DNA from: Deltaproteobacteria bacterium RIFOXYD12_FULL_55_16
Lineage (GTDB): Bacteria; Desulfobacterota; Desulfobulbia; Desulfobulbales; Desulfurivibrionaceae
Reading direction: 5' to 3'
NCBI GenBank assembly: GCA_001799255.1
Contig: MGTC01000041.1
Span: 1-34,039 of the forward strand
Length of the DNA stretch: 34,039 bases
The stretch's first letter is position 1; each line of letters opens with the position of its first letter. The notes under the pieces were generated by a model. The model worked only from the letters and a program-made list of their open reading frames with translations, was not told the origin of the DNA and did not search any database. This document shows positions 24,078 through 31,890 of this stretch, in pieces. The position numbers were made by a program, and so were the translations under genes.

Positions 24078-24968
24078 TTACAGGCTCAGCCAGGACTCGC
24101 TGAACACGTTCTGGCCACTCAAAACCTTATAGGTTTTATAATGCTCCAGCGCGGTGCCGGTGAGGCCTGCGGAATCTGGGTCGTTGCCATCCATCATGCC
24201 GTGGACCAGATCCACCAGATTCTGGCGCTCGCCCTTGCAGATGGCCATGAGCTCGGTGTCGTAGGAATTAACGATGGCGGTGGTGATCCCGTACTTCATC
24301 AGCATGATGAGGTAGGTGCGGTCGAGATATTTACGCAGATGTTCGGCCACCCCGTTGGAGACATTGGACAGACCCACGGTGGAGCCGGCGCCAGGGGCGA
24401 TATCCTGTAGCATGCTCATGAACTCCAGGCCCGAGGCAATCTGATCCGCACCTAAGGTAATGGGGGTGCCGATCGGGTCAAAGAGCATCTTTTCATTGGG
24501 AATGCCGGCCTCGGCCAGGGCCATCATCAGGTCAACCGCCATGGCTGCCCGCTCGTTGGAGTCACGGGGCATGCCCTCCGGGCCCCAAAGCAGGGCGATG
24601 ACGTTACAGCCCGCCTCAGCGGCAACCGGGATGAGTTTTTGCATCCGCTCAGGCTGGGCGGAGATAGAGTTCATAATCGCGGCTTCACGGTTTTTCACCA
24701 CCTTAAACCCGGCGGCCATGGCCTCGGTGTTGGTGGTGTCCAGGCAAAGGGGCAGGGAGCTTGCCGCCTCTACGGTCTGCACCGCCCAGGGCATCAACTC
24801 GATCCCATCCTTGCGGGCCGGGCCGATGTTAAGATCCAGGTAGGAGGCGCCGGCGGCGGTTTCTTCCCTGGCCATCTCCTGCACCGGGCCAGGATTTCTT
24901 TCCTTCATGGCGCTGCCGCTTCTTTTTCCCATGATGTTGATGCTTTCCGCAATGGCTGCTACCTTCAT
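24078..24968 (-). CDS. methyltetrahydrofolate:corrinoid methyltransferase (AcsE type)
   Basis: A 296-residue TIM-barrel protein of the pterin-binding (dihydropteroate synthase-like) family. Visible motifs are GASYLDLNIGPAR, LPLCLDTTNTEAM, NSISAQPERM, MLFDPIGTPI and STVGLSNVSNG. The Asp/Asn residues in these segments bind methyl-tetrahydrofolate. AcsE passes the methyl group to the corrinoid iron-sulfur protein in the Wood-Ljungdahl pathway, used by many sulfate reducers. No acsABCD genes are nearby, so a different corrinoid partner is possible. GGGAG lies 6 nt before the ATG. Confidence 0.88.
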   Translation of the reverse strand: MKVAAIAESINIMGKRSGSAMKERNPGPVQEMAREETAAGASYLDLNIGPARKDGIELMPWAVQTVEAASSLPLCLDTTNTEAMAAGFKVVKNREAAIMNSISAQPERMQKLIPVAAEAGCNVIALLWGPEGMPRDSNERAAMAVDLMMALAEAGIPNEKMLFDPIGTPITLGADQIASGLEFMSMLQDIAPGAGSTVGLSNVSNGVAEHLRKYLDRTYLIMLMKYGITTAIVNSYDTELMAICKGERQNLVDLVHGMMDGNDPDSAGLTGTALEHYKTYKVLSGQNVFSESWLSL

Positions 24969-24993
24969 TGTTTTCTCCCGTGCTGTAGTTGCA

Positions 24994-25063
24994 AACTATA
25001 GTTAGTGTCCGTCTGGAAACGGCGGTTTTCCCAAGTGTAAGAGGGCATGGTAACGTGGGAAAA
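24994..25063. promoter_or_regulatory. palindromes between acsE and the mgtA leader
   Basis: Two separate symmetric sites lie here: AACTATAGTT (24994-25003), and TTTTCCCA (25026-25033) facing TGGGAAAA (25056-25063). They stand between the divergent acsE and mgtA transcription units and may be operators. I see no convincing -35/-10 pair. The rest of 25064-25202 holds nothing I can name. Confidence 0.3.
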
Positions 25064-25202
25064 TAGCGTTTTAGCAAAAGGATGTCAACAGGCAACAGGG
25101 CAGGGGTGCGCAAAAAATATCGTTTTGCCGCGAAAACCGGCGAATACCTCCCCGGGCCTGATTGCGCTGGAATACGCAAGCGACCATGAGAAGGAGGATT
25201 TT

Positions 25203-25247
25203 ATGATTGAAAGATTCCAGATAAAAGGGTATGACCTTTTCAGGTAA
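25203..25247 (+). CDS. 14-aa leader ORF upstream of mgtA
   Basis: The peptide is MIERFQIKGYDLFR. It is too short for normal gene calling, but has a very strong AAGGAGG site 5 nt before its ATG. Its last codons lie within an AAAAGG/CCTTTT hairpin (25223-25240), and a second hairpin (GGTGGA/TCCACC, 25250-25265) follows directly. Arrangement and size fit a regulatory leader peptide; the LFR ending also occurs in enterobacterial MgtL, which may be coincidence. Confidence 0.5.
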   Translation: MIERFQIKGYDLFR

Positions 25248-25265
25248 ATGGTGGAGCTGTCCACC
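25223..25265 (+). promoter_or_regulatory. two hairpins in the mgtA leader
   Basis: Stem 1 is AAAAGG (25223-25228) with CCTTTT (25235-25240), inside the first leader ORF. Stem 2 is GGTGGA (25250-25255) with TCCACC (25260-25265), right after its stop. A ribosome on the leader ORF would open stem 1, so a translation-dependent switch is conceivable. Confidence 0.45.
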
Positions 25266-25292
25266 TGTTTGAGATTAAATTCTGGAGGAATT

Positions 25293-25427
25293 ATGAGTAG
25301 CCCTGATGGCTGTAGCAGCCCGACTGTGACTCAACCCGTAACTCAAAACGAAGACGAAGACCCTGGCGCGTGGTGTTGTAGTTGCGCGGCTGTTTTGACG
25401 AATCGTTCCCTTCTCCTGCTTATCTGA
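25293..25427 (+). CDS. 44-aa leader ORF with an acidic-proline cluster, upstream of mgtA
   Basis: It starts at an ATG with TGGAGGAA at ideal spacing and encodes MSSPDGCSSPTV..., then the cluster NEDEDPGAW (residues 19-27), then a cysteine group (CCSC) and a leucine-rich end. It ends 54 nt before mgtA. Alternating acidic and proline residues are known to destabilise translating ribosomes when Mg2+ is low, which is how MgtL controls mgtA in enterobacteria. This ORF may work in the same way, though its sequence is unrelated to MgtL. A GCCGC/GCGGC hairpin follows before the mgtA ribosome site. Confidence 0.5.
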   Translation: MSSPDGCSSPTVTQPVTQNEDEDPGAWCCSCAAVLTNRSLLLLI

Positions 25428-25481
25428 ACGACGGTTCGCCTCCAGCCGCCTGCTTTCCTTGCGGCCTTCATGAGGTGAACC

Positions 25482-28133
25482 ATGAAAATCCCTGCCCCTG
25501 TCAAGGGGGGCCAAAAACCCCTCAACAAAGATAGTCGCTCCGTTACGCACGACGAACGCAGCCTCATCGAGATCTGCGTGCTTGCCCCGCAGGAGGCGCT
25601 GGCAAGACTCGGCGTCACGGCCCAAGGACTTGAGGCGAAAGAGGCGGCCAGCCGTCTGGACGAATACGGCCTGAATGATCTGGCCCACGCCGCGCGCCTG
25701 GGATTCTGGGCGGATATCTTCCGCCGTCTGCGCAACCCCCTGAACATCCAGCTGTTCCTGATCGCCGCTATCTCGGGGGCGATTGGCGAACTCAAGTCGA
25801 CCTTTATCGTCAGCGCCATGATCGTTTTGAGTCTCGGCCTCTCCTACATCCTCGACCGTCGTTCCGGTCGCGCGGTGGAGACCCTTGGCAAGCGGGTGCA
25901 ATCACGCAGCATCGTGCTTCGGGATGGCCAGAAAACCGAGATCGCCATCTCAGAGATTGTGCCTGGGGATATTGTCCTGCTCCAGGCAGGCTCCATCGTG
26001 CCGGCGGATCTGCGCCTGCTCTCGGCCAAGGATTTCTTTGTCAGCGAATCGGTGCTTACTGGAGAATCCATGGCTGTGGAAAAGTCTGCGGTGGCAGAAA
26101 CGTTTCACGGGCAAAATACCACGGAATTGGCCAACATCTGCTTTTACGGCACCAATGTCACCAGTGGTACGGCGCACGGCCTGGTGATTAACACCGGGAG
26201 GCGCACCGCCTTTGGGGCCATCTCCGAAAGCCTGGTCGGGCAGCGCGAGGAGACCAGCTTTGACCACGGGGTGCGTTCCTTCACCTGGCTCATGATCAAA
26301 TTTATGGTGGTTATGGTCTCGGCGGTGTTTTTTATTGTTGGACTGAGCAAGGGGAATTGGACCGAAGCCCTGCTCTTCGGGCTGTCTATCGCGGTGGGGC
26401 TCACCCCGGAAATGCTGCCCATGATTGTCACCGTGAATCTGGCCAAGGGCGCACTGACCATGGCCAAGAAGAAGGTTATTGTCAAACGGCTTCCCTCTAT
26501 CCAGAATCTCGGAGCCATCGATATCCTGTGCACGGATAAGACCGGCACCCTTACCCAGGACAGGGTTGTCCTCGAGCGGCATCTGGACATCACCGGGCAC
26601 ACCAGCGAAGATGTCCTGAGTTACGTCTACCTGAACAGTTACTACCAGACAGGCCTGCGCAGTCTGATCGATCGCGCCGTGCTCGATTCTGCCGTGCTGG
26701 ACGCGGAGGCCAACTGCCGACTGGTGGACGAGCTGCCTTTTGATTTCCAGCGGCGTCGCATGTCGGTGGTGGTAGACTACGAGAATGACCATGTTCTGAT
26801 CTGCAAGGGGGCGGTCGAAGAGATTTACGAATGCTGCGGCCACTACCAGATTGGCGATGAGGTTTTCCCCCTCATCCCTATGATTCGTGACAACCTTTTC
26901 GAGGAGGTGGATCGTCTCAACAAGGACGGGTTTCGCGTGCTGGGCGTTGCCTACCAGGAGTTTCCCCGTGAGAAGGCGACCTTTGCCACCACAGATGAGC
27001 GCAATCTGATTCTGTTGGGCTACATTGCCTTTTATGATCCGCCCAAGCCCTCGGCTCTGGAGGCCATCGGCCAGCTGCGGGACGCCGGGGTCAAGGTCAA
27101 GGTGCTTACCGGCGACAACGCTCTGGTCACCCGCAAGGTCTGCCGCGACGTATCCTTCAAGATTGAAAAGCTGGTCACCGGGGCGGAACTGGCTGCGCTG
27201 TCCGACCTTGATTTCAAACGGGTGGTTGAAGAGGTGGACGTTTTTGTCAAGCTCAGCCCGGCGCAGAAGGAACAGATTGTGCGGCAACTGCGCGAAAACG
27301 GACATGTGGTGGGTTTCATGGGAGACGGCATCAACGATGCCCCTGCCCTCAAGGCCGCCGACGTTGGCATCTCCGTGGATTCCGCCGTCGATGTGGCCAA
27401 GGAAGCGGCAGATATCATCCTGCTGGAAAAAAGCCTCCTGGTTCTTGAAGAGGGGATCATTGAGGGGCGGCGGGTCTTTGCCAACATCGTTAAATATATC
27501 CGGATGGGGGCGAGCTCCAATTTCGGGAATATGTTCAGCGTGCTTGGCGCGAGTTATCTCTTTCCCTTCCTGCCCATGCTGCCGGTGCAGATTCTGGCTA
27601 ACAACCTGCTCTATGATTTTTCACAAACCGGTATCCCCACCGACAATGTAGACGAAGAGCTGGTCGCGAAACCTCTGAAATGGGATATCACCAATATCAA
27701 ACGGTTCATGATGTTTATCGGGCCGATCAGCTCGGTTTTCGATTATGCCACCTATGCGCTGATGTGGTATTTCTTCGGTTGCAGCGCCTTCAACGACCCT
27801 CAGGTTGCGGCGGCCTCCAAGGAGGGTCTGGCCCGGCTCTTCCAGACCGGCTGGTTTGTGGAATCCCTGTTGACCCAGACCTTGATTGTGCATATCATCA
27901 GGACGAAGCGGATTCCCTTTTTTGGCAGTCAGGCCTCCTGGCACATGACCCTGACCACGCTGCTCATCATGGCCATCGCCGTCTGGCTCCCGTATTCGCC
28001 ATTTGCAAAAGAGTTGAGCCTGGTGGCGCTGCCACCTGTGTACTGGCTGTGGATCACCGGTTTTCTGTTGTGCTACTCAATTATGACTCATTATGTGAAA
28101 ACGTGGTTTTTCAAGCGTTATGGAGGTGAATAA
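25482..28133 (+). CDS. mgtA: Mg2+-transporting P-type ATPase
   Basis: An 883-residue P3-type (P3B) ATPase of the inner membrane that imports Mg2+. The phosphorylation site is Asp352 in CTDKTGTLT. The actuator loop is LTGESM, and the nucleotide and hinge motifs are KGAVEE, TGDN and MGDGINDAPAL. The MgtA-specific SYYQTGLRSLIDRAVL and the Asn-rich helix ILANNLLYDFSQTGIPTD separate it from Ca2+ and heavy-metal pumps. GAGGTG precedes the ATG. A leader of nearly 300 nt with two small ORFs suggests post-initiation control. The next gene begins 2 nt after its stop. Confidence 0.96.
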   Translation: MKIPAPVKGGQKPLNKDSRSVTHDERSLIEICVLAPQEALARLGVTAQGLEAKEAASRLDEYGLNDLAHAARLGFWADIFRRLRNPLNIQLFLIAAISGAIGELKSTFIVSAMIVLSLGLSYILDRRSGRAVETLGKRVQSRSIVLRDGQKTEIAISEIVPGDIVLLQAGSIVPADLRLLSAKDFFVSESVLTGESMAVEKSAVAETFHGQNTTELANICFYGTNVTSGTAHGLVINTGRRTAFGAISESLVGQREETSFDHGVRSFTWLMIKFMVVMVSAVFFIVGLSKGNWTEALLFGLSIAVGLTPEMLPMIVTVNLAKGALTMAKKKVIVKRLPSIQNLGAIDILCTDKTGTLTQDRVVLERHLDITGHTSEDVLSYVYLNSYYQTGLRSLIDRAVLDSAVLDAEANCRLVDELPFDFQRRRMSVVVDYENDHVLICKGAVEEIYECCGHYQIGDEVFPLIPMIRDNLFEEVDRLNKDGFRVLGVAYQEFPREKATFATTDERNLILLGYIAFYDPPKPSALEAIGQLRDAGVKVKVLTGDNALVTRKVCRDVSFKIEKLVTGAELAALSDLDFKRVVEEVDVFVKLSPAQKEQIVRQLRENGHVVGFMGDGINDAPALKAADVGISVDSAVDVAKEAADIILLEKSLLVLEEGIIEGRRVFANIVKYIRMGASSNFGNMFSVLGASYLFPFLPMLPVQILANNLLYDFSQTGIPTDNVDEELVAKPLKWDITNIKRFMMFIGPISSVFDYATYALMWYFFGCSAFNDPQVAAASKEGLARLFQTGWFVESLLTQTLIVHIIRTKRIPFFGSQASWHMTLTTLLIMAIAVWLPYSPFAKELSLVALPPVYWLWITGFLLCYSIMTHYVKTWFFKRYGGE

Positions 28134-28135
28134 CT

Positions 28136-28939
28136 ATGGATAGCCTGCTGGATGCTTTGCAGGAAGGGCGCTTGATCGAGCTGCCTGACAACGATAAGAT
28201 GGATGCCCTGCAGTTTCTCGCCCATATTATTGAGGCGATTCCGTCGCTTCCGGCAGGAACCGATGTGGCCGGGTTGATCCTGGCCAAGGAACAGACCAGC
28301 CAGACCGCGCTGGGCATGGGCTGGGCCTGCCCTGATGCCAGAATGCCCTTTGACGAAGATCTGATCTGCGTGGTCGGCTGGAGCCCGCAGGGGATTAACT
28401 ACGGCGCCCCGGATGGCATTCCGGTGTCCATTATTGCCATGTACCTGGTGCCCGAGAATCAGCGCAATCATTACCTGCGGGAGGTCTCTTTACTGGCAAA
28501 GGCCCTGACCGTCTATCCCGGGGTGGAAGGATTGAGGGCGGCCAAGGAACTGAACGAGGTTCGTGACCATCTGCTCGACCTGATCACTTCGACCAAGGAA
28601 ACCATCAGGCCAGACAGCCGGGCAAGGATGATCCGGCTCCAGGCCAGGCCAACCCTGGAATCCTTGCCTGCCGGTGATCTCTCCAATCTGATTGTGGAGC
28701 CGGTAACCCTGGTCGGCGCCCCAGGCCTCAGGCACCTTGTCCTCACCCAGCATGCTGGCCTGGCGCAAAGCCTGGAGGCCGCGACAGGACTGCTGGAGAA
28801 GATCGAAACAGAGGGGGTATTCCAGGCTGGCGCCTGGCGGATTGCCAAACGGGGGAAGGTTGCCTATCAAAATGGCCGGTTCACCTACGATTGTCTCGCC
28901 ATAACAACAGCCGGGTTCCTTGAAAAAAAGGCCTCGTGA
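28136..28939 (+). CDS. PTS EIIA (fructose/Ntr type)-like protein lacking the catalytic histidine
   Basis: A 267-residue soluble protein. Residues about 1-140 follow the EIIA-2 (PtsN/FruA) pattern: a central K-E-Q-T-x-Q-T-x-LGMGWACPDAR segment, then VVGWSPQGINYGAPDG and MYLVPENQRNHYLREVSLLAKAL. The invariant phospho-accepting His of the usual PHAR motif is replaced by Asp67 (CPDAR), so phosphotransfer from NPr/HPr is not possible in the normal way. Residues 160-267 form a second region I do not recognise. It is translated with mgtA (2-nt gap), so it may bind and regulate the pump or signal Mg2+ state. EIIA-Ntr proteins elsewhere bind ion transporters and kinases; the present role is inference. 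Confidence 0.75.
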   Translation: MDSLLDALQEGRLIELPDNDKMDALQFLAHIIEAIPSLPAGTDVAGLILAKEQTSQTALGMGWACPDARMPFDEDLICVVGWSPQGINYGAPDGIPVSIIAMYLVPENQRNHYLREVSLLAKALTVYPGVEGLRAAKELNEVRDHLLDLITSTKETIRPDSRARMIRLQARPTLESLPAGDLSNLIVEPVTLVGAPGLRHLVLTQHAGLAQSLEAATGLLEKIETEGVFQAGAWRIAKRGKVAYQNGRFTYDCLAITTAGFLEKKAS

Positions 28940-29070
28940 GCTTGCCTCGGCTCAAAAACCATGCCATTGGCATGCCCGCCTGAGCTTTCTTGGCAAATTA
29001 TGTTTTCAGGTAAGGATTGCGCAATCTGGACTGAACATGACATCCATCCATGCAGAAGGAATGAACCGCC

Positions 29071-29466
29071 ATGCTGGATCAGAAAAAACTCGCCGTAATC
29101 CATATTGTCAAAAAGGAACTGGGGATAAGCGATGAGGAATACCGGGCCACCCTGGAAAAAATTGCGGGAGTCCGTTCGGCCAGGGAGCTGGACAACCAGG
29201 GTTTTCAAAGGCTCATGCGTTATTTTGCCGGAAGTCGGCATTATCGCCAGAGTTTGACAGGCATAACCTTCCGGCAGAAGATGTACATCAAGCATCTTCT
29301 GGCAGATCTTGCCTGGGATGCGACGCATTACCTCAATTTCTTGAAAAAATACTACAAGACCTCCGAGCAGGGGACTCTTTCCCGAAAGGAGGCAGGCAAG
29401 GTGATCGAATCACTGAAGCATATTCTCGCGGGCCATGAAAAACAGGGAGGACAAGGACAGCAATGA
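29071..29466 (+). CDS. orphan Mu gp16/GemA-like (DUF1018) protein
   Basis: A 131-residue protein whose N-terminal half matches the phage Mu GemA/gp16 pattern: KLAVIHIVKKELGISDEEYRATLEKIAGVRSARELDNQGFQRLM in the order seen in prophages. The C-terminal half, with FRQKMYIKHLLADLAW and YYKTSEQGTLSRKEAGKVI, also fits the longer family members. Mu GemA modulates host gene expression and DNA gyrase-related functions. There is no other phage gene around, so it looks like a remnant or domesticated copy. It overlaps the next gene by 4 nt (ATGA). AAGGA precedes the ATG at long spacing. Confidence 0.75.
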   Translation: MLDQKKLAVIHIVKKELGISDEEYRATLEKIAGVRSARELDNQGFQRLMRYFAGSRHYRQSLTGITFRQKMYIKHLLADLAWDATHYLNFLKKYYKTSEQGTLSRKEAGKVIESLKHILAGHEKQGGQGQQ

Positions 29467-29813
29467 TCGCCTTCAAGAATGAATTTGATCTGAGCATGGC
29501 TCTTGAGATTCTGCACAGCGAAACCGTGGACCCCAAGGTCTGGGCCGAAGCGGTTAAATGGCTGTTTCTCTTTGGCCCCCCGGCGATCAGGGAGATGATC
29601 AGCCAGGCCTCAAGTCTGGCAACCGACAGGTTCTTTCCAGAGCTTTTCCCCATTGGCTATACCGCGCAGGGGGAACCCCTGTATGATATCAGAAAACTTG
29701 CCTTGAGTCTGGGGATGAGCGAAGAGGAGGCCCTGGCCAGGATGGCGGAACTGGACGCAAAACATGAGATCCAGAGTCTTTATGAGGCGCCGGAAACGCG
29801 GAAGATTCAGTAA
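29463..29813 (+). CDS. 116-aa protein of unknown function, overlapping the GemA-like gene
   Basis: No recognised family. The protein is soluble, helix-rich and mildly acidic. It begins MIAFKNEFDLSMALEILHSET and contains DIRKLALSLGMSEEEALARMAELDAKH split over its last third, a helical segment that could mediate dimerisation or DNA contact. Coupling to the GemA-like gene by an ATGA overlap suggests a joint function. A terminator-like hairpin follows. Confidence 0.65.
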   Translation: MIAFKNEFDLSMALEILHSETVDPKVWAEAVKWLFLFGPPAIREMISQASSLATDRFFPELFPIGYTAQGEPLYDIRKLALSLGMSEEEALARMAELDAKHEIQSLYEAPETRKIQ

Positions 29814-29847
29814 GCTTGCTCTTTGAGTCGCCTCAGACCACTAACGC

Positions 29848-29875
29848 TGGGGCTGTCCCCACCCACATTTTTTTT
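29848..29875 (+). terminator. probable rho-independent terminator
   Basis: TGGGG-CTGT-CCCCA (5-bp stem, 29848-29861) is followed, after 6 nt, by eight T (29868-29875). The spacing to the T-run is longer than ideal, so strength is uncertain. Confidence 0.55.
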
Positions 29876-29889
29876 GGAAAACAGCAGAG

Positions 29890-30327
29890 ATGATTCATTC
29901 AGGCAAGACCTCTCCGACAGACTGGAACCTCCTTTTTCTCTGCTGGCTGCTCGCCGGGATCTCAACCCTGGGAAGCCTGTTTTTCAGTGAAATAATGCGA
30001 TTTCCTCCCTGCATTCTCTGCTGGTATCAAAGAATCTTTCTCTTTCCCCTGGTTTTCCTCTTTACAACCGGGCTCTTTTCCGGCGATAAAAGTGTGGCGC
30101 GCTATGCCCTGCCTCTGGCTGCGGCAGGCTGGCTGGTTGCCGCCTACCACAACCTGCTCTATGCCGGAATTATTCCGGAAAGCATTCAGCCTTGCAGTCA
30201 GGGTGTTTCCTGTACCGAGGATTATATTTCCCTGTTTGGTTTTTTGACCATTCCTCTGCTCTCGTTGCTGTCCTTTTCCCTTATTCTGGCGCTGTTGCTT
30301 ATACTTAACCGGAGGTTTGGCCGATGA
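29890..30327 (+). CDS. DsbB/BdbC-type disulfide-bond oxidoreductase
   Basis: A 145-residue membrane protein with about four TM helices. The quinone-linked redox pair is Cys41/Cys44 in PPCILCWYQR, the hallmark of the short DsbB/BdbC family. The second periplasmic pair is Cys102/Cys108 (QPCSQGVSC). It would reoxidise the thioredoxin-like partner encoded next and pass electrons to quinone. The stop overlaps the next start by 4 nt (ATGA). No strong Shine-Dalgarno is visible. Confidence 0.92.
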   Translation: MIHSGKTSPTDWNLLFLCWLLAGISTLGSLFFSEIMRFPPCILCWYQRIFLFPLVFLFTTGLFSGDKSVARYALPLAAAGWLVAAYHNLLYAGIIPESIQPCSQGVSCTEDYISLFGFLTIPLLSLLSFSLILALLLILNRRFGR

Positions 30328-30977
30328 AAAAAGAGGTTGTTTACCTTGCAGGCGTTTTTCTGATTCTTTTGTTTGTGCTGGGCGGCTATATCTATAAAAA
30401 TCAGCAGACAAAAAAACTTGGCTTTCTGAGCAGGGAACATGCTGAGATCTTTGTGCGCAAACATTCACCGACCCTTGGCAGCGACGAGGCAAAGGTTTAT
30501 CTTGTGGAATTCATGGATCCTGCCTGCGAGACCTGCCGCGCCTTTGCCCCCTTTGTGAAAAAGCTGCTGGCGGATAACCCGGGCAGGATCAAACTTGTAA
30601 TCAGGTATGCGCCGTTTCATGACGGAGCGGATTATTTTGTAAGAATCCTTGAGGCGGCGAAAAAACAGGGTAAATACTGGGAAACCCTGGAGGTTATGTA
30701 TCAAACCCAACCCTACTGGGCCAGCCACCACAACCCGCAACCCGAGTTGATCTGGCGCTTTCTTCCCGGGGCCGGCCTTGATCTTGAAAGACTCAAAAAT
30801 GACCTGAACGACCCGGCCATCGGACAGATCATTGCCCAGGATCTTGCCGACGCAAAAACCCTCAACGTCACCAAGACTCCGGGTTATTTTGTCAATGGCA
30901 AGCCGCTGGTAACCTTTGGCGATATCCAGTTGCGAGAATTGCTCGAAGCTGAAATTGCGGCGCAGTACCCGAGATAG
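30324..30977 (+). CDS. membrane-anchored DsbA/BdbD-type thiol oxidase
   Basis: A 217-residue protein with an N-terminal membrane anchor (LAGVFLILLFVLGGYIY, about 8-24) and a periplasmic DsbA-like thioredoxin fold. The active site is Cys68-Glu-Thr-Cys71 in MDPACETC. The cis-proline loop is KTPGYFVNGKPL. It would introduce disulfides into exported proteins and be recycled by the DsbB-type gene just upstream. GGAGG lies 8 nt before the ATG. Confidence 0.92.
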   Translation: MKKEVVYLAGVFLILLFVLGGYIYKNQQTKKLGFLSREHAEIFVRKHSPTLGSDEAKVYLVEFMDPACETCRAFAPFVKKLLADNPGRIKLVIRYAPFHDGADYFVRILEAAKKQGKYWETLEVMYQTQPYWASHHNPQPELIWRFLPGAGLDLERLKNDLNDPAIGQIIAQDLADAKTLNVTKTPGYFVNGKPLVTFGDIQLRELLEAEIAAQYPR

Positions 30978-31029
30978 GCCGCTAGAATAAACCACGCCAG
31001 AGAGCGTACTGATTTGGAGACCATGGATT

Positions 31030-31536
31030 ATGAAAAGATTATGCTTCTTAAGCATTGTTATTTGTCTCACCCTTCTTCTTGTCGCCTGTGGCCAGCCCCC
31101 AAAGATGGCGGAAATGAACAAGCCGGCTCCGGACTTCACCCTGGTTGACACCAAGGGCAGAACCTGGAATCTTGCCGAACTCAAAGGCCGGGTGGTGTTT
31201 CTCAATTTCTGGGCCACCTGGTGCCCGCCCTGCCGGGAAGAGATGCCTTCGATGCAGGAGGTGCATGCCTCGCTGCCAGAGGACAAATTCACCATGCTGG
31301 CGGTTCTCAGCAATGATGATCCTGCCCTGGCCGACTCCCTGGCCGCAAAGATCGGCGCCACCTTTCCCATCCTCATTGATCCGGAAGGCAAGGTCGCCAA
31401 GGCTTACGGCCTGACCGGGGTGCCGGAAACCTGCATCATCGACAAACAGGGGGTGCTCCGGGAAAAATTCATCGGCCCGGTTCCCTGGAACTCTTTAGAG
31501 GCTCTGCAAATGCTGAGGAAATACCTGGCTCAGTGA
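31030..31536 (+). CDS. TlpA/ResA-type thioredoxin lipoprotein
   Basis: A 168-residue protein with a lipobox (LLLVAC, Cys20), so it is a lipoprotein facing the periplasm. The redox site is Cys65-Pro-Pro-Cys68 in FWATWCPPC. The TlpA-type insertion and the cis-proline loop GVPETCIID follow. Family members reduce disulfides for cytochrome c maturation or copper-centre assembly. With the oxidising pair upstream, this makes an oxidase plus reductase thiol set in 1.7 kb. It is 52 nt downstream of the DsbA-type gene, so probably in the same transcript. Confidence 0.92.
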   Translation: MKRLCFLSIVICLTLLLVACGQPPKMAEMNKPAPDFTLVDTKGRTWNLAELKGRVVFLNFWATWCPPCREEMPSMQEVHASLPEDKFTMLAVLSNDDPALADSLAAKIGATFPILIDPEGKVAKAYGLTGVPETCIIDKQGVLREKFIGPVPWNSLEALQMLRKYLAQ

Positions 31537-31597
31537 CAGGTTTTCGGCGCTTGCCTGTGCAGGCGCCAACCCTGACTAGAATTTACCGGAACTCACC

Positions 31598-31843
31598 ATG
31601 AACACCAGGAAAACACCCCCTGCGCCCCTGAAAGCAGGTGAACTCTGCTTCGGCCTCAACCGGGAAACCGACGAACGTTCTCTGGAGGCCTTTCTGCATC
31701 GCTTCGCCGAACCAGCCTTCCTGCGGGCCCTCATCCCCCGCCTGGAAGAAGAGGAAATCACCACGCTTCTTGATTTTCTTTCCCGCCTGATGCACAGGCA
31801 TTGCAGTGAAAAGGAATATCATCGTCTGTTCCTCAAGGATTGA
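31598..31843 (+). CDS. 81-aa protein of unknown function upstream of ubiD
   Basis: A small soluble protein, mostly helical, of no family I recognise. Residues 17-70 carry the pattern CFGLNRETDERSLEAFL..., with an acidic LEEEEITTLLDFLSRL helix and a histidine pair (MHRHCSEKEYHRLF). It is preceded by a GGCG/CGCC hairpin without a U-run and followed by ubiD. The ribosome site is weak (CCGGAA). Stop and downstream gene are 47 nt apart, so co-expression is plausible. Confidence 0.6.
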   Translation: MNTRKTPPAPLKAGELCFGLNRETDERSLEAFLHRFAEPAFLRALIPRLEEEEITTLLDFLSRLMHRHCSEKEYHRLFLKD

Positions 31844-31890
31844 GGCGCCTTGCCGCAAGACCACTAATCATCAAGAAGGAGAGCGTAAAG

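Noticed and set aside
25275-25901. A minus-strand open frame across the mgtA leader and start
   Set aside because: It runs antisense to mgtA and to the well-supported leader ORF and shows no recognisable domain.
31545-31575. GGCG/CGCC hairpin after the TlpA gene as a terminator
   Set aside because: There is no U-run on either strand after the stem.
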